In this document: one piece after another, positions 7,382-13,948 of the stretch | Layout: each line of letters opens with the position of its first letter | Numbering within the stretch: position 1 is the first letter of the stretch | From: CAYLNH01 sp964384625 | GTDB lineage: Bacteria; Verrucomicrobiota; Lentisphaeria; JABSQK01 | Assembly: GCA_964384625.1 (NCBI GenBank) | Contig: CAYLNH010000083.1 | Location: 1 to 25,659, forward strand | Length of the DNA stretch: 25,659 nt | Reading direction: 5' to 3' | Position numbers and translations under genes: made by a program | Notes under the pieces: generated by a model | Database searches by the model: none | Seen by the model: the letters and a program-made list of their open reading frames with translations, nothing else | What the model was told of the DNA's origin: nothing

Positions 7382-8116
7382 ATGAAACACATTCCGCGTG
7401 TAATGACCCTGGTTGGCCTGTTTCTGATGATATCGGTGTCGGGATATGCCCAGGAAAAGGCCCCCGAACGGTTGGCTGTCGAGCCGCAGCAGCCGGTGGC
7501 TGTGCCGGAAACCCCGTTGCGCCAATTGAACCGCCTGAGCATCGGTCCCCGGGTCGGGACATTGGGGCCCGGCCTGGAGTTGGGCCTTCGGCCGTTCCAG
7601 CCGATTAACCTGCGAGTTACCGGCAACTACTTTAAACACAATTTCAACGGCACCTACGATGACATCAAATACGATGTGGACGTAACCTGGACGACAGGCG
7701 GCGCCCTGGTGGATATCCATCCGTTTCCCCTGGGTTTTCGCTTCACCCTCGGCGCCTTTGCCAATCACAACCGCATTGATCTGCAGGCCGAGCCGGACAT
7801 CGCTTACGTCATTGGTAACCAAGTCTATGACGGTGCCGACCTGGCATCGATTACCGGTGATGTCTCCTTCGATCCGATCGCACCGTACTTCGGCCTGGGC
7901 TGGGGCAGCTCCGGCTACTCGAGGATCTATTTTTCCGTGGACGTGGGCCTGATGTACCAGGGCTCCGCCAAAGTGCGACTCGATGCCACGGGCATCGCGA
8001 CCACCTATGCCGGGTTCTATGAGGAACTCGAGCGTGAGCGCCAGAACATCGAGGACGATATCGACGAGCACAAATGGTATCCGGTCGTGATGATCGGCTT
8101 CGGGTTCTCGTTCTAG
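7382..8116 (+). CDS. Putative outer-membrane beta-barrel protein, 244 aa
   Basis: I do not recognise a named family. The N-terminus is a signal peptide (MKHIPRV, hydrophobic MTLVGLFLMISVSG, cleavage near YA-QEK). The mature protein alternates polar and aromatic/hydrophobic residues in strand-like stretches (GPRVGTLGPGLELGLRPF, INLRVTGNYFKHNF, ALVDIHPFPLGFRFTLGAFANH, IAPYFGLGWGSS, IYFSVDVGLMYQGSAKV) and ends IGFGFSF with a C-terminal Phe, the usual barrel-assembly signal. It resembles small OmpA/OmpW-type barrels with unknown cargo. I chose ATG 7382 because GGAGG (7372-7376) lies 5 nt upstream and the signal peptide starts there; the frame opens earlier at 7322. It is bounded by its own promoter and terminator. 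Confidence 0.75.
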   Translation: MKHIPRVMTLVGLFLMISVSGYAQEKAPERLAVEPQQPVAVPETPLRQLNRLSIGPRVGTLGPGLELGLRPFQPINLRVTGNYFKHNFNGTYDDIKYDVDVTWTTGGALVDIHPFPLGFRFTLGAFANHNRIDLQAEPDIAYVIGNQVYDGADLASITGDVSFDPIAPYFGLGWGSSGYSRIYFSVDVGLMYQGSAKVRLDATGIATTYAGFYEELERERQNIEDDIDEHKWYPVVMIGFGFSF

Positions 8117-8225
8117 CCGGGTTCGGCTGACGGTGCAGAGCGCAAAGCGGCGCGAAGACCATTCGGTCCTGCAGTGAGACAATACCCGGGAGATCTCGGA
8201 CGCCGCTTCCAATAGTGTTTCGACG

Positions 8226-8261
8226 ACGCCCCGCCGGGCAATTCCGGCGGGGCGTTCTTTT
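8226..8261 (+). terminator. Rho-independent terminator after the barrel gene
   Basis: ACGCCCCGCCGG (8226-8237), loop GCAATT, CCGGCGGGGCGT (8244-8255), a perfect 12-bp stem, then TTCTTTT. It sits 110 bp past the stop codon. Confidence 0.9.
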
Positions 8262-8356
8262 GGCTGTGCCGCGCGTGGGGCGCGCCGTCCGGCACCGCAT
8301 CTGCCCGGCATTCAGCGCTTTTTTTCAGTTTTTCGGAAAAATCTGGCCCAAACCTG

Positions 8357-8385
8357 TTGACAAATGGTCTGATTTGGCATAATAT
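8357..8385 (+). promoter_or_regulatory. mraZ promoter with near-consensus boxes
   Basis: TTGACA (8357-8362), a 17-nt spacer, TAATAT (8380-8385). The start of transcription would be near 8392. This is the strongest-looking promoter in the forward direction in the window apart from the LacI one. Confidence 0.85.
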
Positions 8386-8389
8386 GGTC
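8365..8389 (+). promoter_or_regulatory. Candidate MraZ operator: three TGGnn repeats
   Basis: TGGTC (8365), TGGCA (8375) and TGGTC (8385) occur exactly 10 bp apart, each separated by 5 nt, inside the promoter. E. coli MraZ is known to bind TGGGN direct repeats spaced by 5 nt in its own promoter. Spacing and position match; the fourth base of each box differs. Autoregulation is inferred. Confidence 0.65.
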
Positions 8390-8400
8390 CGCATCGGACC
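8386..8400 (+). promoter_or_regulatory. Inverted repeat over the mraZ transcription start
   Basis: GGTCCG (8386-8391), CAT, CGGACC (8395-8400): a perfect 6-bp dyad directly downstream of the -10 box. It partly overlaps the third TGG repeat. It could be a second operator or a short 5' hairpin. Confidence 0.5.
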
Positions 8401-8435
8401 GATCTGGTGAGCCCGGACGCGAGGAATCGCCGCCG

Positions 8436-8476
8436 AAGGAGGCAACGGCAGCGGTTCCCAGCCAAGGAGGCAACGG
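8436..8476 (+). promoter_or_regulatory. Duplicated ribosome-binding segment before mraZ
   Basis: AAGGAGGCAACGG occurs twice, at 8436-8448 and 8464-8476, 28 bp apart. The second copy places AGGAGG 6 nt before the ATG at 8477. The first has no start codon behind it and looks like a standby or duplicated site. Confidence 0.75.
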
Positions 8477-8974
8477 ATGCTGGTATTCTATGGCCAGGAC
8501 ACTTGCACAATCGACGGCAGCGGGCGATTCAAGCTCAGTGCCGCGTTCTGCCGCGAACTGCGGCGGGACGGCAACGAGGAAGTAGTTCTGTTCTGTTTAC
8601 CGGAAGGAGGCATTGGAGTGTATCCCCCAGCCACGTGGGATACGATTCGCGCTCAGATGATCGACCCGGCCCGTCGGGCCGCCGATTCGTTGGCGGCCCG
8701 ACGTACGCTTCGGCTGTTCTGCTCTCTTGCCCATCGTACCACGTTGTCTCGTCAGGGGCGGATCACAATCCCGCAGCAGCTCCGCGATCACGCGGGGATT
8801 GCGCCGGGTGACACCATTGTCCAACTCGGCGCGGAGGTTGGGGTAGAGATCTGGAGCCGGCCTCGATGGGAAGAAGAGATGAACCGTATCCAGGAGCACA
8901 TGCTGCAGAAGGGCGAATTACAGATGATCGCGGACCTGGGACCAACGGCGGAAGTGCCGGAGACTGATGCGTAA
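8477..8974 (+). CDS. mraZ: MraZ transcriptional regulator, 165 aa
   Basis: DNA-binding protein that forms a ring and represses the division/cell-wall (dcw) cluster. It shows the two tandem SpoVT-AbrB-type beta modules of the family, each with the D-x-x-GR turn or a close variant: YGQDTCTIDGSGRFKLS (D13 to R17) and TTLSRQGRITIPQQLRDHAGI (G94, R95; Ser where Asp is usual). The length fits (about 145-165 aa). ATG 8477 follows an ideal AGGAGG. The gene overlaps the next one by 8 nt, indicating an operon. Normally rsmH (mraW) comes next; here it is absent. The TGG-repeat operator in its promoter points to feedback control of the whole three-gene unit. Confidence 0.92.
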   Translation: MLVFYGQDTCTIDGSGRFKLSAAFCRELRRDGNEEVVLFCLPEGGIGVYPPATWDTIRAQMIDPARRAADSLAARRTLRLFCSLAHRTTLSRQGRITIPQQLRDHAGIAPGDTIVQLGAEVGVEIWSRPRWEEEMNRIQEHMLQKGELQMIADLGPTAEVPETDA

Positions 8975-9221
8975 ACTGACTTACCTGCTGATTCTTGCCG
9001 GCCTGGGCCTTGCCGCCTGGGGCGGGATTGAAATCTGGCACCACCGACAGGCCGCCGCCGCGCGTCAGCGTCGCGTCCGTCTGGAGCTGGTCGAATGGCA
9101 TCGACAGATCGCGGCGGAACTGCCGCCGGAACAGCAGAAGGAATGGGAGGCCGCCGCGGCGGACCATCCGGATCAGCTTTTGCGGGCCTGTACGAGGTCA
9201 AAGGAATCTGCCCATGAGTGA
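8967..9221 (+). CDS. Small single-pass membrane protein in the ftsL position, 84 aa
   Basis: There is no family match I can name. It has a short basic N-terminus (MRK), one hydrophobic helix (about residues 4-22) and a charged helical stretch (RQAAAARQRRVRLELVEWHRQIAAEL) that could form a coiled coil. That bitopic layout is the one seen in FtsL and FtsB, and in the standard dcw order ftsL lies just before ftsI, which is where this gene sits. GGAG at 8959-8962 precedes the ATG. It overlaps mraZ and the following gene by 8 nt each, so translation of the three is probably coupled. An FtsL-like role is inferred from position and topology, not from sequence similarity. Confidence 0.65.
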   Translation: MRKLTYLLILAGLGLAAWGGIEIWHHRQAAAARQRRVRLELVEWHRQIAAELPPEQQKEWEAAAADHPDQLLRACTRSKESAHE

Positions 9222-9960
9222 GGACGCGCCGGCAACAGAATCGCCGCTGCCGCAACCGGCTCCCCGGCGCTTTCCGTTGCGGCTGCATGCGGTGCTCCTG
9301 GTACTCCTCGCCTGGGGCGGCGGTCTCGGTGTGCGGCTGTACGACAATATGGTCGTCGCCCCGCCGAACCGGTCTTCAGCGGCTTCGCTGTACCGTCGGC
9401 ATGAGGGCGTCCTGCCGGCGTTACGCGGGCGGCTGGTGGATCGCAACGGCGTGCCGCTGGCCTGGTCGGAACGCAGTTTCGCGCTGAGCTACAAACGGCC
9501 GGAGTCCATCGAGGTCCTCTGGCGGGACATGCACGAACTCGACCGCATCCTCGGGTTGTCGGCGACACAGCTTGCGACGCGTGTGCTCAACTGGCCCCGG
9601 TCCACCGTCACGATCCGCACCGGGCTCGGCGCCGGGGAGGTCCTGAAACTGCGTGACACGGTTGCGGGCAACAGTCGTTTTACCATTACCTCCCGCTATC
9701 GTCGCCGGACGCTTTCCGGGATTCCGCGGTTTCAACGGCAGTTGGGGGAGACGCGGCAATACGGCCGGCGCGAGGTCGGGATTTCCGGTTGGGAGCGGCT
9801 GTATAATGAGAAACTCGCCGGGGTGGACGGCAAGTACGAAGTGCTGGCGGACGGCGACGGGAATTGGGTGCCGGGCACGTGGCGTCAGACACGGAAACCG
9901 CAGCCGGGCTTCGACGTCTATCTGCCGTTCGCGGTCGAGCCGGTGTTGGCAGACGACTGA
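9214..9960 (+). CDS. FtsI/PBP2-like N-terminal (dimer/pedestal) domain protein lacking the transpeptidase domain, 248 aa
   Basis: The N-terminus is a cytoplasmic tail, one transmembrane helix (about 24-41) and then the PBP dimerisation-domain signature ALRGRLVDRNGVPLAWSERSF (69-89). Further on, GISGWERLYNEKLAGVDGKYEV (189-210) matches the G-x-x-GLE-x-x-Y-d-x-x-L-x-G pattern, and PQPGFDVYLPFAVEPV (229-244) matches the strand normally read as PG-d-V-x-LTID. In FtsI and PBP2 the catalytic domain with SxxK, SxN and KTG follows there; here the protein stops four residues later. It is therefore a complete pedestal with no active site. AAGGA (9201-9205) lies 8 nt upstream of ATG 9214. The next gene, 9 bp away, is convergent, so no lost 3' part is visible. 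Confidence 0.75.
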   Translation: MSEDAPATESPLPQPAPRRFPLRLHAVLLVLLAWGGGLGVRLYDNMVVAPPNRSSAASLYRRHEGVLPALRGRLVDRNGVPLAWSERSFALSYKRPESIEVLWRDMHELDRILGLSATQLATRVLNWPRSTVTIRTGLGAGEVLKLRDTVAGNSRFTITSRYRRRTLSGIPRFQRQLGETRQYGRREVGISGWERLYNEKLAGVDGKYEVLADGDGNWVPGTWRQTRKPQPGFDVYLPFAVEPVLADD

Positions 9961-9969
9961 ACCGGCGGT

Positions 9970-11373
9970 TCAATTCTTATTTTCCGCCTTCGGCGCCAGG
10001 CAATGGAGATTGGCCATCAGGATACCGGAGAACATGGCGCCGACGATGCCGTTCAACCCCTGGTCGGTGCCGCAGATGAAGAGATTCTCCAGATCCGTGC
10101 AGCCGTCACGAAGCTTGTTCACGGTCCCGTTGACGGCACCCTCGACGCGTCGGGCAAAACGTTTGATGGTCCGCGGCGTGTAGAGCTCGTAGTAGTTGAG
10201 GTGCGGGCGGAAGTCCGGGACGATGCTGGTGACGTGGCGGAGCAGGCGGGCCATAACCTGGACCTTGGCATCGCGGTAGTCGCTGCGATCTGTGAGTTTG
10301 GCCCATTCCCGAAAGTCCGCTCGCGCCGTGATCCGGACTATGCCTTCCCGCGGCGGTTGCTGATAGTGGAAGTTGTTGGGGAAGCAGATGGCGCCGGTGC
10401 TGCAGTCGGCCAACTGCCCGTTGCTGTCGAGATTCAGTGTTTCGTTGATACTGAAGAATATCATGCTGTCGCGGATGCCGAGGTCGGCGGGCAAGGTGTC
10501 CAGGAAGCCGATGAACTCGACAAACGAAACGCGTCCGATGTCGTCGGCGTGGACGTCGTCTGGTTCATCACTGCGCAGGCGCATGGTTTCGACGAAACCG
10601 GCGCTGGAGATAACCTGCCCGGGGACAACGGTCTGGCCGCCGGCGAGGACGACGCCGTTGATCCGCCCGGCATCGACCAGGAGCTCCTGGACCGGGCGGC
10701 CGAGCACCAGCTTGCCGTCGGCTTCCGCGAAGCGATCGGCCAGCAGCCCGACGACCCCCCGCATGCCCTTCTGCGGCCGGGCCAGGCCGGCATGATAGAC
10801 GCTCTTCCAGCGGACCGCCAGATCATGGAAATCCATGTCCGTCGCCGCCGAAGACCCGTAAAAGGCCAGCGGCAGAAGGAGCATATCCGTCAGCGCCGGG
10901 TCCGTAAGGAAGGAGGCGAGGGTTTCGCGTCCGGATGATTTTTCCGGAAACGGCTGGGCGTCGTTATACTCTGCGATCAGCGTGTCGAGTCGTTCGAAGC
11001 CGTCGAGTTGGGCCGGGAAGGCCGTGGCAATGCTGCCCTTCAGGTCGTTCGGGTCATTGGTAAAGCGCAGCGCCGCCCGGGGGAAGAGCACGCGGGAACC
11101 GAGCTGTTCGGCGAGATCGAGTTCGTGGTTGTGAATGCCGACGCGCCGGAGGATCTTGTTCAGCGGCGCGGTGCGTTCATGCGGCCCGGCGAAATCGGTC
11201 ATGGCGTGCAGACCGACGTCGATCGTGCGGCCGGCATGGTTGAAGTAGGAGTTCAACCCGCCGGGCACGGTATGCGCTTCGACGATGAGCACGCTCTTGC
11301 CGTTGCGGGCCAGGCGGATGCCGGCGGCCAGTCCCGACAAGCCTGCCCCGATGATGACAACATCGTAGTCCAT
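9970..11373 (-). CDS. CrtI/CrtISO-like FAD-dependent oxidoreductase, 467 aa
   Basis: Flavoprotein of the amine-oxidase/phytoene-desaturase superfamily. The Rossmann dinucleotide site MDYDVVIIGAGLSGLAAG (G9, G11, G14) is followed by the beta-strand E in VLIVEAHTVPGGLNSYF and a GGLNS element typical of carotenoid isomerase/desaturase-like proteins. The C-terminus has NLFICGTDQGLNGIVGAMFSGILMA, the second FAD-binding motif. Carotenoid, retinol or another polyene substrate cannot be chosen from sequence, and there are no other carotenoid genes nearby. I take ATG 11373; the frame opens at a TTG (11409) that is part of a promoter -35 box. It is 32 bp after the rhomboid gene in the same direction. 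Confidence 0.85.
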   Translation of the reverse strand: MDYDVVIIGAGLSGLAAGIRLARNGKSVLIVEAHTVPGGLNSYFNHAGRTIDVGLHAMTDFAGPHERTAPLNKILRRVGIHNHELDLAEQLGSRVLFPRAALRFTNDPNDLKGSIATAFPAQLDGFERLDTLIAEYNDAQPFPEKSSGRETLASFLTDPALTDMLLLPLAFYGSSAATDMDFHDLAVRWKSVYHAGLARPQKGMRGVVGLLADRFAEADGKLVLGRPVQELLVDAGRINGVVLAGGQTVVPGQVISSAGFVETMRLRSDEPDDVHADDIGRVSFVEFIGFLDTLPADLGIRDSMIFFSINETLNLDSNGQLADCSTGAICFPNNFHYQQPPREGIVRITARADFREWAKLTDRSDYRDAKVQVMARLLRHVTSIVPDFRPHLNYYELYTPRTIKRFARRVEGAVNGTVNKLRDGCTDLENLFICGTDQGLNGIVGAMFSGILMANLHCLAPKAENKN

Positions 11374-11378
11374 TACGC

Positions 11379-11409
11379 AGTATATGGTTGTTTTGCCGGC
11401 GGTTGTCAA
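11379..11409 (-). promoter_or_regulatory. Possible promoter giving a leaderless oxidoreductase mRNA
   Basis: On the minus strand TTGACA (11404-11409) and TATACT (11379-11384) are separated by 19 nt. The -10 box ends 5 nt before the ATG at 11373, so initiation would fall on or beside the start codon. No Shine-Dalgarno is present. The long spacer lowers confidence. Confidence 0.4.
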
Positions 11410-12368
11410 TAGCCCGAGGTCTCGGGGCCGCCCGTTTTGGCGGGTTCGCTTTGTTCCGCGGCTTCGAGTTCGGCGCGCAGTTCAGCCGCCAGATTCGGGT
11501 CCAGCGTTCCCACCGCATTGATCCATTGGGCCGCTTCGGCGTAGTCGCCGGCCTTGATCAGCCGCCGGACGATTGCCGGCACATCCCGGCGATAGTCGCC
11601 GCCGAGCCGCTCGTAGTTGTCGCGCCAGAATTCAGCTGCCGCCGTGTCGCCTCGCCGTGCTGCCCGTTCGGCCAATCTGTAGGTGATGGTGACCAACCGC
11701 AGATCGACGGCGATCGACAGCGTACTCAGGCAGAGCATGGCGCCGACGATCACGCCGGCGATGATCTTCTTCCTGAGCAAGCGCTTCGGGGCCAGGGTCC
11801 AGGCGGCGGCATAGCCGAAGATCAAACCGCTCAAATGGGCCGTATTGGCGATTAGCAGGACCTTCAGCCAGGTCAGGATGTAGCAGAGCACAAGCCAGCC
11901 CAGCAGGAGTTTCACCAGTTCCGGGCTGACGACGTCGCCGAAAATCTGGTACCGCCGGCGCGCCTGCCACATGAAGCCGAAGATCGCATAGAGCACCCCG
12001 GACATGCCGAGACCGCCGCCGCCGATGGTCAACTGGAAGCCGGAGGTGACGAGCGCGGCGGCGGCGAAAAAGCCGAGCCACCGGAACGAGCCGATCTCCA
12101 TTTCCATCGTTGGGCTGAGGCGGTACATCATCAGCATGTTGAAGATCAGATGGACCCAGCCCAGGTGGATGAACGTGGCGGTGATCAGCCCCCAGTAAAG
12201 GTGCTCGGCGAAGATCTGGCTGGGCGTCGGCGCCAGCGCCAGCACGTGATGCAGGTCCTCCACGCCGCGGCCGCGGTCGTAGAGCAGCCAGGGAATCGAG
12301 ATCAGAATGCTGATGGCAATGCAGGCAAACGTGGCGTGCGGTCGCGGCGCTGGGGGGGGATCACTCAT
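11406..12368 (-). CDS. Rhomboid-family intramembrane serine protease, 320 aa
   Basis: It cleaves single-pass membrane proteins within the bilayer. The catalytic dyad is visible: GMSG with S123 in the fourth-helix region (GGGGLGMSGVLYAIFGF) and H178 in ANTAHLSGLIFGYAAAW. The HxxxN of the second helix is also present (H73, N77 in GWVHLIFNML). At least six membrane segments are seen, followed by a soluble alpha-helical tail (about 215-320) that looks like TPR-type repeats (AAEFWRDNYERLGG, AIVRRLIKAGDYAEAAQWIN). I choose ATG 12368; an adjacent TTG at 12371 is the alternative. The ribosome site is weak (GGAA). The gene is 16 bp after the dehydrogenase and 32 bp before the oxidoreductase. Confidence 0.9.
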   Translation of the reverse strand: MSDPPPAPRPHATFACIAISILISIPWLLYDRGRGVEDLHHVLALAPTPSQIFAEHLYWGLITATFIHLGWVHLIFNMLMMYRLSPTMEMEIGSFRWLGFFAAAALVTSGFQLTIGGGGLGMSGVLYAIFGFMWQARRRYQIFGDVVSPELVKLLLGWLVLCYILTWLKVLLIANTAHLSGLIFGYAAAWTLAPKRLLRKKIIAGVIVGAMLCLSTLSIAVDLRLVTITYRLAERAARRGDTAAAEFWRDNYERLGGDYRRDVPAIVRRLIKAGDYAEAAQWINAVGTLDPNLAAELRAELEAAEQSEPAKTGGPETSGY

Positions 12369-12384
12369 CAATCGTTCCGACGGT

Positions 12385-13383
12385 TCAGGCCATTTTGGCG
12401 GCCATTTCGCGGGTTACCTGCCATTGCAGCGGGTCACCGGCAAGATAACGCTCCAGTTCCTGCCGCATGTAGTTGCCCATGCGACGGCATTCCGCGTCCA
12501 TGGAACCGGCGATGTGCGGCGTCAGCACCACGTTGTCCAGCGAGTACAGCGGCGATCCCTCGACCGGCGGTTCCGGACTGGTGACGTCAAGGACGGCCTG
12601 CAGGTCCGGGCGCTCAAGCAGGACCTCGATCATCTCCGGTTCGTTGACCACGGCTCCCCGGGCGGTATTGATGAAGGTCGCGTTCTTCTGCATACGGGCG
12701 AAGTGGCAGCCCTTGATCATGCCCCGGGTTTCCGGCAGGTTCGGGGTATGCAGACTGACCACGGCCGCGTTCTCGAACAACGCCTCCAGGTCCACCAGCT
12801 CGACCCCGAGTTCGGCAGCGTCCGCCGCTGCGATGAACGGGTCGTAGGCGATGATCCGGACGTCGAACGGCTGCAGCAGACGACAGACGCGGCGGCCGAT
12901 CATGCCGAGGGAGACAATGCCGACGGTGCTGCCGTAGCCGCCGAACACCGTCAACCGTTTGTCCCACCATTGTTCCTTGCTGGTGCGGCGGGCATAATGG
13001 TGACCGAGCTTCAGTCCCCAGAGGATCTGGCTGAGAGTGTATTCGGCCACCGGCACCGCGTTGGCGCCCCAGGCGCTGCAGATGGAAATGTCGCGGTCCC
13101 AGAAGGCGTCGGTGACGATATTGCGGATCGAGCCGGCGGCGTAGAAAACAGCTTTCAGCGCGGGGGCATGCACCAGGAACTCTGTGTCGATCTGTGGCCC
13201 GCCCCAACTGCTGAAGATGATCTCGGTCTCCTGAACCAACGGCCAGTTTTCGCGGATGCCGTCGGCGGTCTGGGGTTCAGCCACGATGTCGACGAGTTGG
13301 GCAATTGCCTGTCGGTCGTCCTCGCTGTAGCAGCGTTCATAGTTTTGCGCGCCGAGAATATAGATCCCTTTGGCTTTGGGCAT
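12385..13383 (-). CDS. D-isomer-specific 2-hydroxyacid dehydrogenase, 332 aa
   Basis: NAD(P)-dependent reduction of a 2-oxoacid to a D-2-hydroxyacid. The three catalytic residues of the family are present: R242 in NTARGAVVNE, E271 in VTSPEPP and H290 in LTPHIAGS. The nucleotide site GIVSLGMIGRRV (155-166) has Ser where the first Gly of GxGxxG is usual. Substrate specificity (glyoxylate/hydroxypyruvate, phosphoglycerate or other) cannot be assigned; there is no ACT domain as in many SerA proteins. AGGAG lies 11 nt before ATG 13383. It is first in a three-gene minus-strand run with the rhomboid and FAD genes, which share no obvious pathway, so the grouping may be transcriptional only. Confidence 0.9.
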   Translation of the reverse strand: MPKAKGIYILGAQNYERCYSEDDRQAIAQLVDIVAEPQTADGIRENWPLVQETEIIFSSWGGPQIDTEFLVHAPALKAVFYAAGSIRNIVTDAFWDRDISICSAWGANAVPVAEYTLSQILWGLKLGHHYARRTSKEQWWDKRLTVFGGYGSTVGIVSLGMIGRRVCRLLQPFDVRIIAYDPFIAAADAAELGVELVDLEALFENAAVVSLHTPNLPETRGMIKGCHFARMQKNATFINTARGAVVNEPEMIEVLLERPDLQAVLDVTSPEPPVEGSPLYSLDNVVLTPHIAGSMDAECRRMGNYMRQELERYLAGDPLQWQVTREMAAKMA

Positions 13384-13465
13384 GGTTCCGTGTTCTCCTG
13401 CATAGGATTGGGAAGCAGAACCTAGACCGTACTTCGTGAGGCAGAATAATCAATGAGCGGCAAGG

Positions 13466-13520
13466 CAGGGGGCAGGGGGCAAAGGGCAAAGGGCAAAGGG
13501 CAAAGGGCAGGGGGCAGGGG
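13466..13520 (+). repeat. G-rich 7-bp minisatellite (CAAAGGG / CAGGGGG)
   Basis: Heptamers in order: CAGGGGG twice, CAAAGGG four times, CAGGGGG, then a shortened CAGGGG. There are eight runs of three or more G on the plus strand with 2-4-nt loops, so a G-quadruplex can form. It lies about 80 bp upstream of the dehydrogenase start. Confidence 0.9.
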
Positions 13521-13585
13521 CAGGAAGCAAGGGTTCGCCGGCGAGACGCCGCCCGAGAAGGTCGGAATCCTGTTCCCACGAAGTT

Positions 13586-13603
13586 CCTGAGCTTGTCGAA
13601 GGG
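13586..13603. repeat. Short dispersed motif CCTGAGCTTGTCGAAGGG
   Basis: From memory, CCTTCGACAAGCTCAGG-type sequences recur between genes in many unrelated environmental genomes. Only one copy is in this window, so the repeat nature here is not shown by the sequence itself. Confidence 0.35.
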
Positions 13604-13608
13604 GGCAT

Positions 13609-13935
13609 CGTGTTTCGTGTCACGTGTTTCGTGTCACGTGTTTCGTGTCACGTGTTTCGTGTCACGTGTTCCGTGTCACGTGTTCCGTGTTCCGTGTTTC
13701 GTGTCACGTGTTCCGTGTTTCGTGTCACGTGTTTCGTGTCACGTGTTTCGTGTCACGTGTTTCGTGTCNNNNNNNNNNNNNNNNNNNNNNNNNNNNNNNN
13801 NNNNNNNNNNNNNNNNNNNNNNNNNNNNNNNNNNNNNNNNNNNNNNNNNNNNNNNNNNNNNNNNNNNNCGTGTCACGTGTTTCGTGTCACGTGTTTCGTG
13901 TCACGTGTTTCGTGTCACGTGTTTCGTGTCACGTG
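13609..13935. repeat. 7-bp-period minisatellite (TTTCGTG / TCACGTG / TTCCGTG)
   Basis: Every heptamer ends in CGTG. TTTCGTG and TCACGTG mostly alternate (a 14-bp super-unit) with some TTCCGTG variants at 13670-13730. The CACGTG hexamer is palindromic, so many short dyads occur. About 160 bp of repeat is read left of the gap and 67 bp right of it. Confidence 0.95.
13769..13868. other. Assembly gap (100 N) inside the minisatellite
   Basis: Exactly 100 undetermined bases, the conventional placeholder for a gap of unknown size. The true array length is therefore unknown. Confidence 0.98.
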
Positions 13936-13948
13936 CATTCCGCCTCCA

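Larger units (their letters stand above)
8117..8476 (+). other. Intergenic region between the barrel gene and mraZ (360 bp)
   Basis: No gene is seen. It contains the terminator at 8226-8261 and the complete mraZ control region: the promoter at 8357-8385, three TGG direct repeats at 10-bp spacing, an inverted repeat over the start site, and a doubled ribosome-binding segment. Confidence 0.8.
13384..13948. other. Intergenic region with two minisatellites and a sequence gap (565 bp)
   Basis: It separates the dehydrogenase gene (divergent side) from the 3' end of the DUF72 gene. It holds a G-rich heptamer array (13466-13520), the widespread short motif CCTGAGCTTGTCGAAGGG (13586-13603), and a CGTG heptamer array (13609-13935) interrupted by 100 N. 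All open frames over it are repeat artefacts. Confidence 0.85.

Noticed and set aside
10003..10938. 311-codon plus-strand frame antisense to the FAD oxidoreductase
   Set aside because: Its composition is that of a shadow frame, with no ribosome site or family motif.
12307..13425. 372-codon plus-strand frame antisense to the dehydrogenase
   Set aside because: The opposite strand has all catalytic residues of the 2-hydroxyacid dehydrogenase family; this frame has none of any family.
13609..13935. CRISPR array or telomere-like repeat
   Set aside because: The units are 7 bp with no unique spacers, and no cas gene is near. It is a simple minisatellite.
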